DNA of 64,000 nt from an uncultured Agrobacterium sp. (lineage in GTDB: Bacteria; Pseudomonadota; Alphaproteobacteria; Rhizobiales; Rhizobiaceae). The notes beneath the pieces are model-generated. The model saw only the letters and a list, made by a program, of their open reading frames with translations. It was not told the DNA's origin and did not search any database. The position numbers were made by a program, and so were the translations under genes. The stretch is taken from assembly GCA_913777615.1 (NCBI GenBank), contig CAJYTK010000006.1, forward strand, positions 124,001-188,000, read 5' to 3'. This document shows positions 43,572 to 53,179 of the stretch, in pieces. Numbering within the stretch: the stretch's first letter is position 1; the number at the start of each line of letters is the position of its first letter.

Positions 43572-44945
43572 TCAGGAATCCTCTTCAAACCAGTTGGATT
43601 GGCCACGGCGGACATAGTGGCCCGAGCCAGGCTCATTGAGGACGTCGTTACCATCAAAGGCCAGTTGGCCTGAAAGATAGGTGCGCACGACTTTGACCGA
43701 AAATTCACGGCCATCGAAGGGGCTCCAGTTCAGTTCGTCATGAGCCTTGGATGAATCCCAGATCGTCTTTTCGCGCGACAGGATAGTAAGGTCTGCATCG
43801 CCGCCGACGCGGATCGCGCCTTTCTCTGGCCAAAGGCCGAAGAAGCGCGCAGGACGTTCGCAAAGCTGTTCGACCGTCATTTGCGGCGCGTCCAGTCCCC
43901 GCGCTTCTGCCGCCGTGTAGAAGGCGGGAAGAAGTGTTTCGAGACCTGGAACGCCAGCGCCTGCGTCGAAGATGGAGGGTGTGAACTTATTGTCGATTGG
44001 CCAACTGGAATGATCTGAACTGACGAAGGCGACGCGGCCAGCGATGATTTCGTCCCATAGCGCATCTATCTGGCCTGGACGAATAGGAGGATTCACCTTC
44101 ATCTTGGCGCCAAGCTCAGGGCCGTCCTTGTCCGGGTCGAACCAGAGATAATGCACGCATAATTCACCGGTCGCCGCGTAGCCATCTGCCAGATAGTTGT
44201 CGACGAGTTGAAAACCACGCGCCGTTGTCAGGTGAACGATGTGGGCATGGGCACCGGCAGACGCCCCCAGCTCGAGAAACTGTGCAGTTGCCGCCAGTTC
44301 CGCAGCTGGCGGACGGCTTTCCGAATGGGCCTCGATCCCGTCTCGCCCGGCAGCTTTCGCCAGAGCGATGTGTGCACGAACGATTTCCTGGTCCTCATTA
44401 TGCACGCCAAGCGGAATGACCGTGTCGGACAATGCCTGAAATGTTGCAAGAATCTGCTGTGCTGCGATCCGCGGGAAACGGGTCGGGCTGCTTTCGAATG
44501 TCGAAATCTTGAAAGCAACCACACCTGCTTCGATCAAAGGCTTGATGTCGTCGGTGGTTTGCTCCGGCAAAATCGTTCCATATAGCGCGACATGGGAATG
44601 CGCGTGTTCGCGTATTGCCTCGACCTTGTCGTTCAAGCGCTCGACTGTGTTGAGGGGAGCAGGGTTGTCATAGGGCATATCCACGATGGTCGTGATACCG
44701 CCAGCGATTGCAGATCGCGTCGTGGAGCGAATGCCCGGAAGCCCGCCATAGGAGCATGCGTGGGTCTGGCCGTCTACAACGCCGGGAATGATGAGGTCGC
44801 CGCCCGCGTCATGAAGTTCGGCAGATGGTGGAGCATCGCCGGTTCCAATGGCTTGGACCTTGCCGTCGCCGATGCCGATCCAGGCATGGTCTAGCGGGCC
44901 CTCAGGCAGTACTGCGGTGCCGCGTACAATAAGGTCGAAGCTCAT
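43572..44945 (-). CDS. Cyclic amidohydrolase (allantoinase/hydantoinase-like)
   Basis: A 457-residue amidohydrolase of the dihydropyrimidinase/allantoinase group, expected to open a cyclic amide. The metal site includes the carbamylated-Lys candidate K146 (VVAFKISTFE), H182 (GVHNEDQE), H238 (HIVHLTTARG) and D311 (VSSDHSSW). The opening motif is GVVDGQTHAC: the first His of HxH is Gln60, with only H62 left, a notable change. The neighbouring racemase supports a hydantoin- or ureide-type substrate. It overlaps the racemase-like gene by 4 bp. Confidence 0.83.
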   Translation of the reverse strand: MSFDLIVRGTAVLPEGPLDHAWIGIGDGKVQAIGTGDAPPSAELHDAGGDLIIPGVVDGQTHACSYGGLPGIRSTTRSAIAGGITTIVDMPYDNPAPLNTVERLNDKVEAIREHAHSHVALYGTILPEQTTDDIKPLIEAGVVAFKISTFESSPTRFPRIAAQQILATFQALSDTVIPLGVHNEDQEIVRAHIALAKAAGRDGIEAHSESRPPAAELAATAQFLELGASAGAHAHIVHLTTARGFQLVDNYLADGYAATGELCVHYLWFDPDKDGPELGAKMKVNPPIRPGQIDALWDEIIAGRVAFVSSDHSSWPIDNKFTPSIFDAGAGVPGLETLLPAFYTAAEARGLDAPQMTVEQLCERPARFFGLWPEKGAIRVGGDADLTILSREKTIWDSSKAHDELNWSPFDGREFSVKVVRTYLSGQLAFDGNDVLNEPGSGHYVRRGQSNWFEEDS

Positions 44946-45604
44946 CGTCTTGTCCTTCCATATGCCAAATCAAGGTGGGTGACGGCCAGGGTGGCTGCGG
45001 CCTGAACCGGATCGATGACCGGGATCCCAAGGTTCTGCTGAAGCGCATCTCTGTAACCGCCGAGACCCGCACAACCGAGAATGACGACATCTGCGCCGTC
45101 TTCGTCCCGCAGCAGACGCGCGGTTTGTGAGACGATGTCGACCACGTTCGCGGCGACAAGCTGGCTGACCGTCCTGTCGATCGAACGGTCGCCCGCCAGC
45201 CGTTGATCCAGTTTCAGAGTCTTCAAGTAGCGAAGGTGGCGGTCGATCGAGGATTGTCCAAGCGAGATGATCCCAAAGCTGTTGCCCAGTGCGTGCGCGG
45301 CAAGATAAGCCGATTCCGCGATGCCATAGACCGGGCGGTCCACATGCTTGCGGACCTCAGCAATGCCGGGATCGGAAAAGCAGGCCAGAATGAAGGCGTC
45401 AGCCTGCGATGTCGATACGGCTTCAATGATGTTCGGTATCACTTGGGTAACGTGATCGTCGGTTTCGATACCCGCCGGCGATTTTGCCAGCTCAACGCAA
45501 TGAAGCGCGTGAGAGGAGCGCGCCCGGACAGGTTCAAGGCACGCCTCCATCGATTGCGTGACGCCCTTCGAGCTGTTCGGATTGATGATGAGGATTTCTG
45601 ACAC
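44942..45604 (-). CDS. Asp/Glu/hydantoin racemase family protein
   Basis: About 220 residues of the aspartate/glutamate racemase superfamily, hydantoin-racemase branch. The start ILIINPNSSKGVTQSM is typical, and the two catalytic cysteines are in ILACFSDPGI and VILGCAGLGGY. It would epimerise a hydantoin-like ring before hydrolysis by the next enzyme. A GTG at 45604 is the likely start; a GTG at 45628 extends it by eight residues. It is the first gene of the operon and is divergent from the GntR gene. Confidence 0.83.
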   Translation of the reverse strand: MSEILIINPNSSKGVTQSMEACLEPVRARSSHALHCVELAKSPAGIETDDHVTQVIPNIIEAVSTSQADAFILACFSDPGIAEVRKHVDRPVYGIAESAYLAAHALGNSFGIISLGQSSIDRHLRYLKTLKLDQRLAGDRSIDRTVSQLVAANVVDIVSQTARLLRDEDGADVVILGCAGLGGYRDALQQNLGIPVIDPVQAAATLAVTHLDLAYGRTRR

Positions 45605-45650
45605 GCCTACACCCGCGACATGGCACACCGTGATGGTGTTGCAGATTTAA

Positions 45651-45670
45651 AATATACCACGTAGTATATT
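45651..45670. promoter_or_regulatory. GntR operator-like site 1
   Basis: AATATACCACGTAGTATATT, an imperfect 20-bp palindrome around ACGT, lies between the racemase-like operon and the GntR gene. Copies with 17 and 16 of 20 identities occur at 48468-48487 and 49554-49573. Confidence 0.75.
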
Positions 45671-45783
45671 ACGCATCTCAAGCTTGTCAAAGCGACTTTC
45701 GCACGATGTGGAAAAACGAACCTGGATTTGAAAAGCTTTGACTCGCAGGCTGCACATGACTGACAAAGACGAAACAGCGCGCT

Positions 45784-46500
45784 TTGCGCATGGAGGCATG
45801 TTTGAACATTTCTGAAAGGTCTGCCCCTCAAGAGAAGCGGGCGAAATCGCTGACTGAGCAGGCTTACGTCACGTTGCGCGAGCGCATCATTGTCGGTGAA
45901 CTTGCTCCAGGCGTCGAGGTTTCCGAGCCGGAGCTAGCCGAACAGCTTCAGATGAGCAAAACGCCGGTGCGCGAAGCGCTGGGGCGCCTTTGTGTAGAAG
46001 GTTTGATGGAGGCGTTCCCAAGGCGCGGTTATCGTGTCACGCCTGTAACACTGAAGGACGTGAACGATCTTTTCGCTATTCGTGGTGTTTTGGAAGGGAC
46101 AGCCACCGCGCTTGCCGCTCAGAACCTGACGGAGCAGGAATTGGGTGCACTCGATCAATTGGCGCAGGCAAACTATGTTGTAGGTGAGGATAACAGCACC
46201 AAGACATTCGTGACATCCAATGAGTTGTTTCACGCTGCTATCGCGAGAGGATCACGCAACACGCGCCTAGCCTCGCTGGTCATCAGCCATCTCGAGGAAT
46301 GTGCCCGCTTCTTCTATATGGGCACGCGGGTTCGCGACCTTAATCCCGAGACGGAGGCGGACCATCTGCGCATCGTCGCATTCCTGCGCAAGCGTGATGG
46401 CGAGAGTGCCAAGCAGGCTATGCTGGATCACAATGAAAATACGCGCAAAGGGCTGCTGGATGCGTTGATCTCCAATTCGCAGGTCAGACTGACCCTCTAA
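45784..46500 (+). CDS. GntR-family regulator (FadR/FCD subfamily)
   Basis: A 238-residue regulator. The winged helix (SLTEQAYVTLRERIIVGELAPGVEVSEPELAEQLQMSKTPVREALGRLCVEGL) is GntR-type; the C-terminal all-helical FCD domain (DVNDLFAIRGVLEGTATALAA...; SNELFHAAIARGSRNTRLASLVISHLEE) binds a ligand and usually a metal. It is divergent from the amidohydrolase operon with a matching palindrome between, and probably controls this cluster. Starts at 45790 (ATG) or 45802 (TTG after GGAGG) are alternatives. Confidence 0.9.
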   Translation: MRMEACLNISERSAPQEKRAKSLTEQAYVTLRERIIVGELAPGVEVSEPELAEQLQMSKTPVREALGRLCVEGLMEAFPRRGYRVTPVTLKDVNDLFAIRGVLEGTATALAAQNLTEQELGALDQLAQANYVVGEDNSTKTFVTSNELFHAAIARGSRNTRLASLVISHLEECARFFYMGTRVRDLNPETEADHLRIVAFLRKRDGESAKQAMLDHNENTRKGLLDALISNSQVRLTL

Positions 46501-46622
46501 GGCGTGCCGCGCGAAAGCCACAGGTGGTTCGGCAATAACGACGTGCGGTGATCGCGATGTGATGCAACCCTCATGTGGAGCATTGAGCTTATCGGCATCA
46601 AGGCCGATGTTCTGGCGATGCT

Positions 46623-48416
46623 TCAGTTTTGCTTGACCAGATGGCCGGGTGCGGCCTCGCGATAGATTGACTTCTCCGGCACGTAATCGACGGGCCGAAC
46701 AGCGCTGCCGATTTCAGCGCCGATCCTGAGTTTGCGCTGCTGGCGTCTGTGCGGATCCGCAACCGGTACGGCATCCAGCAACCGCTTGGTATAATCGTGC
46801 TGTGGATTGCCGAAAATCTGCGATCGGGAGCCGATTTCCACGATCTCTCCCAGATACATGACGGCCACTCTATGGCTGACACGCTCCACGACAGCCATGT
46901 CGTGGGAGATGAAGAGATAGCCGACATTCAGCCTCTCCTGTATCTCGAGCATCAGGTTTACAACTTGCGCCTTGATGGAGACATCAAGAGCCGAAACGGC
47001 CTCATCCGCGACGATGAGACTGGGATTGAGCGTCAACGCACGAGCGATGCTGATGCGCTGACGCTGGCCACCTGAAAATTCGTGTGGGAAGCGGCTTGCC
47101 ATATCGGGCTTCAGTCCAACCTTTTCCAGAAGGTTGATTGCCCTGTCATGCGCTTCCCGCTTTCTCGCAATGCCGTGTGCAATCATCGGCTCAGCAATGG
47201 CGTCGCCAATGCGCATGCGCGGGTTAAGGCTCGAAAACGGGTCTTGAAAGATCATCTGCATCTGGCGACGGACTCGTGAGAGGCGCTTTCTCGGCATCGC
47301 TCTCACATCTTCACCATCCACCTTGATCGTGCCGCTGACGGGTTCCACGAGGCGCAGGACCGAACGGCCGGTCGTGGATTTGCCGCAGCCCGATTCACCG
47401 ACCAGAGCCAGTGTCTCTCCCGCTTTCAGGTCAAACGATACGTCTTCCACCGCGTGGACGCGGGACGTGACGCGACCGAGAATTCCGGTTCTGACCGCAA
47501 ATCGTGTTACCAGATTGCGAACTTCCAAAACTGGCGTTTCAAGTGGCAGCGAGGTCAGTCTCTCCGGTATCACCTTGCCCGTTTCGACATCGACCAGTGG
47601 GAAGGTGGCAGGCTGTGGATGATCCGCCAGCGACCCGAGCTTCGGCACCGCAGAAAGCAACGCGCGCGTATAGCCATTAGCCGGGCTGTCGAATATTTGC
47701 TTGGTGGGGCCCGTCTCCAACACTCTGGAGCGGAACATGACCAGCGTGCGGTCCGCGATTTCCGCAACGACGCCCATGTCGTGCGTAATGAACAGCACGC
47801 CCATGTTCTCTTCAGCCTGCAGTAGCCTTATCAGTTCCAGGATTTCAGCTTGAACGGTCACGTCGAGCGCAGTCGTCGGCTCATCGGCAATGAGCAGCTT
47901 GGGACGGCAAGAAAGTGCCATGGCGATCATGACGCGCTGTAGTGTGCCACCCGAAAGCTCATGTGGATACTCATCGAAGCGTTTCGCAGACGAAGGAATG
48001 CGAACACGGTCAAGAAGCCTGATCGTTTCTGCCCTGGCTTCGCTTGGTCCAATCTGACGGTGGCGTCGCATGGCTTCGGCGATTTGCCTGCCGACCGTCA
48101 TGACAGGGTTCAGCGAAGTCATCGGCTCCTGAAAAATCATGGCACTCTGATTGCCGCGAACGTCCTGCATGTCCTTCTCGGAGAGCGTCAAAAGCTCACG
48201 ATCACCGAGCTTGACGCTGCCGCTGACGCGTGAAGTCTTTTCAGGCAGGAGGCGCATGATCGACATGGCAGTGACGCTTTTGCCGGAACCCGACTCGCCG
48301 ACAATAGCCACCGTTTCACCAGCGTTGACCGTAAAGCTCACATCGTTGACGACCGGCGTCCAGATGCCATTTCGCCGGAAGGATGTCGTGAGATTTTCAA
48401 CGGTCAGAATGGACAC
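46623..48416 (-). CDS. Peptide-type ABC transporter ATP-binding protein (DppD-DppF fusion)
   Basis: A 597-residue protein with two complete ABC cassettes in one chain. The first has GESGSGKSVT, LSGGTLQRVMIAMAL and LLIADEPTTALD; the second has GESGCGKSTT, FSGGQRQRISIARAL and LIVADEAVSALD. In the second Walker B the usual DEP is DEA. Fused DppDF/GsiA-type ATPases serve dipeptide, glutathione or opine importers. It is separate from its permeases (51317 and 52332) and reads the other way from the rhodanese gene. Confidence 0.92.
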   Translation of the reverse strand: MSILTVENLTTSFRRNGIWTPVVNDVSFTVNAGETVAIVGESGSGKSVTAMSIMRLLPEKTSRVSGSVKLGDRELLTLSEKDMQDVRGNQSAMIFQEPMTSLNPVMTVGRQIAEAMRRHRQIGPSEARAETIRLLDRVRIPSSAKRFDEYPHELSGGTLQRVMIAMALSCRPKLLIADEPTTALDVTVQAEILELIRLLQAEENMGVLFITHDMGVVAEIADRTLVMFRSRVLETGPTKQIFDSPANGYTRALLSAVPKLGSLADHPQPATFPLVDVETGKVIPERLTSLPLETPVLEVRNLVTRFAVRTGILGRVTSRVHAVEDVSFDLKAGETLALVGESGCGKSTTGRSVLRLVEPVSGTIKVDGEDVRAMPRKRLSRVRRQMQMIFQDPFSSLNPRMRIGDAIAEPMIAHGIARKREAHDRAINLLEKVGLKPDMASRFPHEFSGGQRQRISIARALTLNPSLIVADEAVSALDVSIKAQVVNLMLEIQERLNVGYLFISHDMAVVERVSHRVAVMYLGEIVEIGSRSQIFGNPQHDYTKRLLDAVPVADPHRRQQRKLRIGAEIGSAVRPVDYVPEKSIYREAAPGHLVKQN

Positions 48417-48467
48417 GCAGGTTGCTCCAAACGAGGAATGACATGCCGGACAAAAACGGACTTTCGT

Positions 48468-48487
48468 AATATACTACGTAAGATATT
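48468..48487. promoter_or_regulatory. GntR operator-like site 2
   Basis: AATATACTACGTAAGATATT matches site 1 (45651-45670) at 17 of 20 positions. It lies in the divergent gap between the fused ATPase (52 bp from its start) and the rhodanese gene (71 bp from its start). Confidence 0.72.
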
Positions 48488-48557
48488 TGAACTTGCCAAG
48501 CGTGTTCTTATGGGGGAGGATCTTGAAACGTCAGATACCACGAGGAGTAAACGCGGC

Positions 48558-49415
48558 ATGGCAGATGATATCCGCAAATCCGTTCTTCTGATGCCTGTCG
48601 AGCTTCAAGCTTTTAGAGAGGCAGGCAACGACGCAACGATTCTGGCTGTCCATTCCATCAATCCCTACACAAGTGAGCCGTCTTTCAAGGGCCTTCGGAT
48701 TGAAGGCGCCATCGATACCCAAGCCTACACCGATTTCCAATCGCCCGCGACGGTCGAAGGTGGCCAGCGCCCATTACCCGATATCGCGGTCCTGGAGCAG
48801 AAGGCGCGCAAGTGGGGATTGCGCAAGCAGAGCACGATCGTCGTCTATGATGGCGATCGCAGCATGACGGCCGCGCGCGCCTGGTGGGTGCTGAAATGGG
48901 CAGGGCTACCGGACGTCCGGGTTCTGGATGGTGGCTTTCGCGCTTGGCAGGTTGCCGGACTTCCCGTGACAGAAGCGATTGCGACGCCCGTCGCCAGCGA
49001 GATCAGCCTCTCTGCTGGCAACATGCTGGAACTCGATGCCGATGGCTCTCTTGCGCTTGCGAGGCGTGGGGTACTCCTGGATGCACGCATCCGTCCAAAC
49101 TACATCGGAGGTCCAACTGTCGAGGGGCAACCCCCGAGAGGGCATATTCCCCTTGCGGTCAGTGCGCCAGCGCCAGACAACGTCACCGACTACGGCAATT
49201 TCGCCGATAGTGCGACGCTTACGGAAATGTACCGTGCGCTTGGTGTGGATGGCTCTAAGGAAGTGGGCGTTTATTGTGGAGCCGGAATGTCCGCTGCCCA
49301 TACGGTGCTGGCGCTCGCGGCGATTGGGGTCAGCGCCTCCATGTATCCTGGGTCCTGGTCGGCTTGGGTTGCGGACCCGTCCCGGCCTGTCGTTTCGGGC
49401 GCATCTCCGGTCTGA
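48558..49415 (+). CDS. Tandem-rhodanese sulfurtransferase
   Basis: About 285 residues with two rhodanese domains. The first has VYDGDRSMTAARAWWVLKWAGLPDVRVLDGGFRAW, where an Asp replaces the active Cys; the second has VGVYCGAGMSAAHTVLALAAIGV with the catalytic Cys. This is the SseA/thiosulfate-sulfurtransferase pattern. GGAG lies upstream of the ATG at 48558; starts at 48438 and 48510 are longer alternatives. Located among transporter genes with an operator copy upstream, it should be coregulated with uptake. Confidence 0.83.
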   Translation: MADDIRKSVLLMPVELQAFREAGNDATILAVHSINPYTSEPSFKGLRIEGAIDTQAYTDFQSPATVEGGQRPLPDIAVLEQKARKWGLRKQSTIVVYDGDRSMTAARAWWVLKWAGLPDVRVLDGGFRAWQVAGLPVTEAIATPVASEISLSAGNMLELDADGSLALARRGVLLDARIRPNYIGGPTVEGQPPRGHIPLAVSAPAPDNVTDYGNFADSATLTEMYRALGVDGSKEVGVYCGAGMSAAHTVLALAAIGVSASMYPGSWSAWVADPSRPVVSGASPV

Positions 49416-49553
49416 CGTTCTGCTTTCATAAGCAGGATCGCGACGGCAGACTGAGAAATTTGGGCAGGATATTCTCACCCATGCGCAAAAAATAGGCGAA
49501 TTTTCTCTCTGTTTAAAGTCGAGGCGGATTACTTTACATGCTGCGCTCGTGCT

Positions 49554-49573
49554 GATATATCTCGTAGTATACT
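49554..49573. promoter_or_regulatory. GntR operator-like site 3
   Basis: GATATATCTCGTAGTATACT matches site 1 at 16 of 20 positions; it contains the perfect GTAGTATACTAC palindrome at its 3' side (49564-49575). It lies about 80 bp upstream of the peptide-binding protein gene. Confidence 0.7.
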
Positions 49574-49648
49574 ACATAGATAAGGTGCGATTGAACGCGC
49601 TCAACGCGGGAACGGGGCTGGTGCTCCATACTTGGAAAGGGCAGGCGA

Positions 49649-51211
49649 ATGAAGATCTGGAAGGGATTTACAGCAGCGGCCGTGGCTTTGCCGATTTTGG
49701 CGGGTGCGGCTGTCGCAAATGCGCAGGAACAACTGAAGACCCTGGTGGTGGCTGTGCCATCCGACCCGGTCAGTCTTGAGCCAGGAACTAACAAGGCCGA
49801 GCCCATTGGCAGTGAAGTTATCCTGAATGTGTTCGACACGTTGGTCGCTTGGACGGCCCCAGATTTCACCAAACTCGAAGGCCGACTTGCGAGCAACTGG
49901 ACGGTGTCGCCTGATGGCAAGGAGTTCAGCTTCAAGCTTCGCGAGGGCGTGAAGTTTCAGGATGGAACCCCGTTCGATGCTGCCGCTGTGAAGTTCTCGC
50001 TCGAGCGTACCAAAGCTTCTAACCCTTACGTAAAAGCGACATTCGATCTGATCAAGGATATTGCCGTCGTCTCGCCGGCGGAGGTCAAGATCACGCTATC
50101 GGCGCCTTATCCGGCGTTTCTCTCTATTCTGGCGCAGCCTCAGTCGGCCATCGTCAGCCCGACCGCAGTTCAAAAGTTCGGTGATAAATTCGCGTCAAAT
50201 CCGGTCGGCACAGGCCCCTTCGTCTTCAAGGCTGCTCAGGCAGATACCAATGTCGTGCTCGAAGCCAATCCCGATTACTTCCGTGGCGCGCCAAAGCTTT
50301 CGAAGATCATCTACCGCGTCATTCCAGATGCCTCCACGCGCAGGCTGGAGCTGGAAAGTGGCGGCGTCGACATTGTTCAGCAGCAAGGTCAGCTCTCGGC
50401 CATCGCAGCCGAGGATATCGAAGCGCTAAAGTCCAACAAGGACGTGAAGGTCATTGAAAGCCCCAGTCAGATCATCCGTCAGCTTGAGTTCAACAACAAG
50501 AAGACAAATGGACCCTTCGCCAATGTGAAGGTTCGTGAGGCGATCACCCACGCAATTGATTATGACGGACTCCTGCAGGGCGTTTTCGGAGGTACAGCGG
50601 AGCGCGTCTATGGACCGCTGACATCGAACAGTTGGGCCTTCAATCCTAAAATGAAAGAGTTGGCCCCGACTTACGATCCGGAACTGGCAAAGAAGCTGCT
50701 TGCACAGGCGAATGTAGATCCATCGTCCATCTCTCTCAAACTCTACAGCTTCCAAGGCCCGCTCTGGGGCGCAGTCGCGACCTTCGTTCAGGCGAACCTC
50801 GCAGATATCGGCATCAATGCAACGATCGAGCAGACCGAATTCCCGGCTCTTCGCGCATTGCAGACCTCCGGTCAGTTCGACGTGGCTTTGGATGGACGGC
50901 AGCCCTGGTACAATGATCCTGACGCACATATTACCATCGGCTATCTGTCATCGCTTGCCGATACGGCCATGACCTTCCGCATGCCACAGGACAAATCGCT
51001 CGATGATCTGATCCTCAAGGCACAGCAGACGCCGGATATGGAAGCCCGCAAAGCGCTCTACTTCCAGGTTCAGGAGGAAATCGCCAAGCGCGTGCCTGCA
51101 GCCTATCTCTTCAGCCCCAAGCTGATCGTCTTTGCGCGCGCGAACGTCGAAGGGCTCGTCGTCAACAGTGCACCGCCGCTGAACGAATACTGGTCGGTCT
51201 CCAAGAAGTAA
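49649..51211 (+). CDS. Peptide-type ABC transporter substrate-binding protein
   Basis: A 520-residue family 5 periplasmic binding protein. It opens with signal peptide MKIWKGFTAAAVALPILAGAAVANA and then TLVVAVPSDPVSLEPGTNKAEPIG, LEGRLASNWTVSPDGKEFSFKLREGVKFQDGTPF and the C-terminal QEEIAKRVPAAYLFSPKLIVFARANVEGLVVN. It binds peptides, opines or similar compounds for the permeases downstream. It heads the operon after site 3. Confidence 0.92.
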   Translation: MKIWKGFTAAAVALPILAGAAVANAQEQLKTLVVAVPSDPVSLEPGTNKAEPIGSEVILNVFDTLVAWTAPDFTKLEGRLASNWTVSPDGKEFSFKLREGVKFQDGTPFDAAAVKFSLERTKASNPYVKATFDLIKDIAVVSPAEVKITLSAPYPAFLSILAQPQSAIVSPTAVQKFGDKFASNPVGTGPFVFKAAQADTNVVLEANPDYFRGAPKLSKIIYRVIPDASTRRLELESGGVDIVQQQGQLSAIAAEDIEALKSNKDVKVIESPSQIIRQLEFNNKKTNGPFANVKVREAITHAIDYDGLLQGVFGGTAERVYGPLTSNSWAFNPKMKELAPTYDPELAKKLLAQANVDPSSISLKLYSFQGPLWGAVATFVQANLADIGINATIEQTEFPALRALQTSGQFDVALDGRQPWYNDPDAHITIGYLSSLADTAMTFRMPQDKSLDDLILKAQQTPDMEARKALYFQVQEEIAKRVPAAYLFSPKLIVFARANVEGLVVNSAPPLNEYWSVSKK

Positions 51212-51316
51212 TACACTTCACGGAGGGCGGGCGCCTTGGGTGTCCGCCTTCTGATCACGCCTAAATGACGTCGTGCATCTGGAATGACGTCCTCCAATAT
51301 TGAGTGAAGCGAGAAG

Positions 51317-52327
51317 ATGGCGAGTTTCATCATACGCAGATTGATCGCATTGATACCTGTGATGTGTATTGTGCTGGTCATCGTTTTTTCGCTCGTTCGC
51401 ATGATACCGGGCGATCCGGCAGTCACACTCCTTGGACCGGGTGCGACGCAGGAGCAGATTTTGGCGCTACGTGCCCAACTCGATCTCGATCGGCCTGTCA
51501 TTCTTCAGTTCGTCCATTATGTCTTGGGCCTTTTCAGCGGCGATTTTGGTATCTCGCTCAAGACAGGCCAGCCGGTCGCACATGAAATTCTCTCTCGTCT
51601 GCCCGCGACCATCGAACTTTCGGTTCTCGCGGTTATTGTAGCCATCATCATCGGTATTCCGCTTGGCGTCCTGTCCGCTACACGGCCAAACTCGATCTTC
51701 GACCACGTCACCCGCATTGCGTCGCTAGTCGGCGTTTCGATGCCAGCTTTTTTGCTGGCTTTGATTTTACAGCTGATCTTCGGCACTTATCTTGGGTGGC
51801 TGCCTGTTTCAGGTCGGATGAGCTCGTTCATTACGGCTGAACGAATAACCGGGTTTGCTGTCCTGGACGGTATCGTGACCGGAAACTTTGACGCGGCGTG
51901 GAGCGCTATCCAGCACCTGATATTGCCGACAGCCGTCCTTGCCGCTTTCCTCGCCGCAACACTTGGGCGCTTTGTGCGCAACACGATGCTGGATGTCATG
52001 GGCGAGGATTTCATCCGCACGGCGAAAGCCAAGGGCTTGAGGCGCAGCGATGTCATTCTCAGGCATGGCCTGCGCAACTCGTTGCTGCCTGCCATCACCG
52101 TCATAGGTCTGAAATTTGCTGAAATGCTCGGCGGCGCCATCCTGACCGAAACAATCTTCGCCTGGCCCGGCATCGGACGATACATGTTCGAGGCCATCAA
52201 GAACCGGGACTATCCTGTCATTCAGGGCACCACGCTCGTTTTTGCGTTGCTCTTTGTGCTGACATCCATCGTGGTGGATCTGCTGTACGGCGTTCTGGAT
52301 CCGCGTGTGCGCAAGAAGATGAAGTAG
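51317..52327 (+). CDS. Peptide-type ABC permease (DppB-like)
   Basis: A 336-residue membrane permease with six helices, beginning IIRRLIALIPVMCIVLVIVFSLVRMIPGDPA and containing the EAA loop FIRTAKAKGLRRSDVILRHGLRNSLLPAITV. It pairs with the DppC-type gene 4 bp downstream. Confidence 0.93.
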   Translation: MASFIIRRLIALIPVMCIVLVIVFSLVRMIPGDPAVTLLGPGATQEQILALRAQLDLDRPVILQFVHYVLGLFSGDFGISLKTGQPVAHEILSRLPATIELSVLAVIVAIIIGIPLGVLSATRPNSIFDHVTRIASLVGVSMPAFLLALILQLIFGTYLGWLPVSGRMSSFITAERITGFAVLDGIVTGNFDAAWSAIQHLILPTAVLAAFLAATLGRFVRNTMLDVMGEDFIRTAKAKGLRRSDVILRHGLRNSLLPAITVIGLKFAEMLGGAILTETIFAWPGIGRYMFEAIKNRDYPVIQGTTLVFALLFVLTSIVVDLLYGVLDPRVRKKMK

Positions 52328-52331
52328 AGCC

Positions 52332-53171
52332 ATGCGAGACGTTTTACTATTTCTGAAAAGCAACACGCTGGCGCTCGTCGGTCTCCTGATATTGCTGCTA
52401 TTGGTCGGTGCCATTACCATCGGCCCATGGATCACGCCATACACGCCCACGAAGCTCGATATCCTGCACAAGCTTGAAGGTCCCACATTCGCTCATTGGC
52501 TCGGAACCGATGCGTTCGGTCGCGACGTGCTGACCCGGATCATGCATGGCGGGCGGGCAACGCTCACGATTGGGGTCGGCGTGGTGGTGATTGCCTTCGT
52601 GATCGGCGTGTTCTTCGGCATGCTGGCCGGGTTTACCGGAGGCTGGGTCGATAGCATCATCATGCGCATTGTCGATGCCATTTTGGCTTTTCCGGCCTTG
52701 GTATTGGCCATTGCGCTCGCCGCGGCATTCGGCCCAAGCCTGCAAAACGCCATGCTTGCTGTTGCGATCACGTTGGCGCCGCAGTTCGCGCGCGTTGCGC
52801 GGAGCCAGGCTCTGAGCGTCTCGGTGAAGCCATATGTCGAAGCCGCCGTCTCATTGGGCTTGCCGCCTCAGCGAATCCTCTTTCGCTATATCTTTGTCAA
52901 CGGACTGGGTCCGCTGTTGGTGCAGTCGACCCTGGCGCTGGGTAGCGCGATCCTGCAGACGGCAAGCCTGGGTTTTCTTGGCCTTGGTGCACAGCCCCCT
53001 ATGGCTGAGTGGGGTGCCGACGTCTCCGCCAATCTTCAATATGTGCGAAGTGCGGCATGGGTGGCGCTAGCACCGGGCATGGCAATCCTGCTTGCGGTTT
53101 TGTCGTTCAATCTAATCGGTGACAGTCTGGCGGACTGGTTCAACCCACGTCGCCGAAGTGAGCTTGAGTAA
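52332..53171 (+). CDS. Peptide-type ABC permease (DppC-like)
   Basis: A 279-residue membrane permease with the DppC N-terminus (NTLALVGLLILLLLVGAITIGPWITPY), HWLGTDAFGRDVLTRIMHGGR and EAA loop YVEAAVSLGLPPQRILFRYIFVNGLGPLLVQ. It completes the channel with the DppB-type protein. Confidence 0.93.
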   Translation: MRDVLLFLKSNTLALVGLLILLLLVGAITIGPWITPYTPTKLDILHKLEGPTFAHWLGTDAFGRDVLTRIMHGGRATLTIGVGVVVIAFVIGVFFGMLAGFTGGWVDSIIMRIVDAILAFPALVLAIALAAAFGPSLQNAMLAVAITLAPQFARVARSQALSVSVKPYVEAAVSLGLPPQRILFRYIFVNGLGPLLVQSTLALGSAILQTASLGFLGLGAQPPMAEWGADVSANLQYVRSAAWVALAPGMAILLAVLSFNLIGDSLADWFNPRRRSELE

Positions 53172-53179
53172 ATCCAGCG

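Noticed and set aside
51787-52486. Long antisense frames inside the DppB-type permease gene
   Set aside because: Shadows of a conserved membrane permease with a standard EAA loop.
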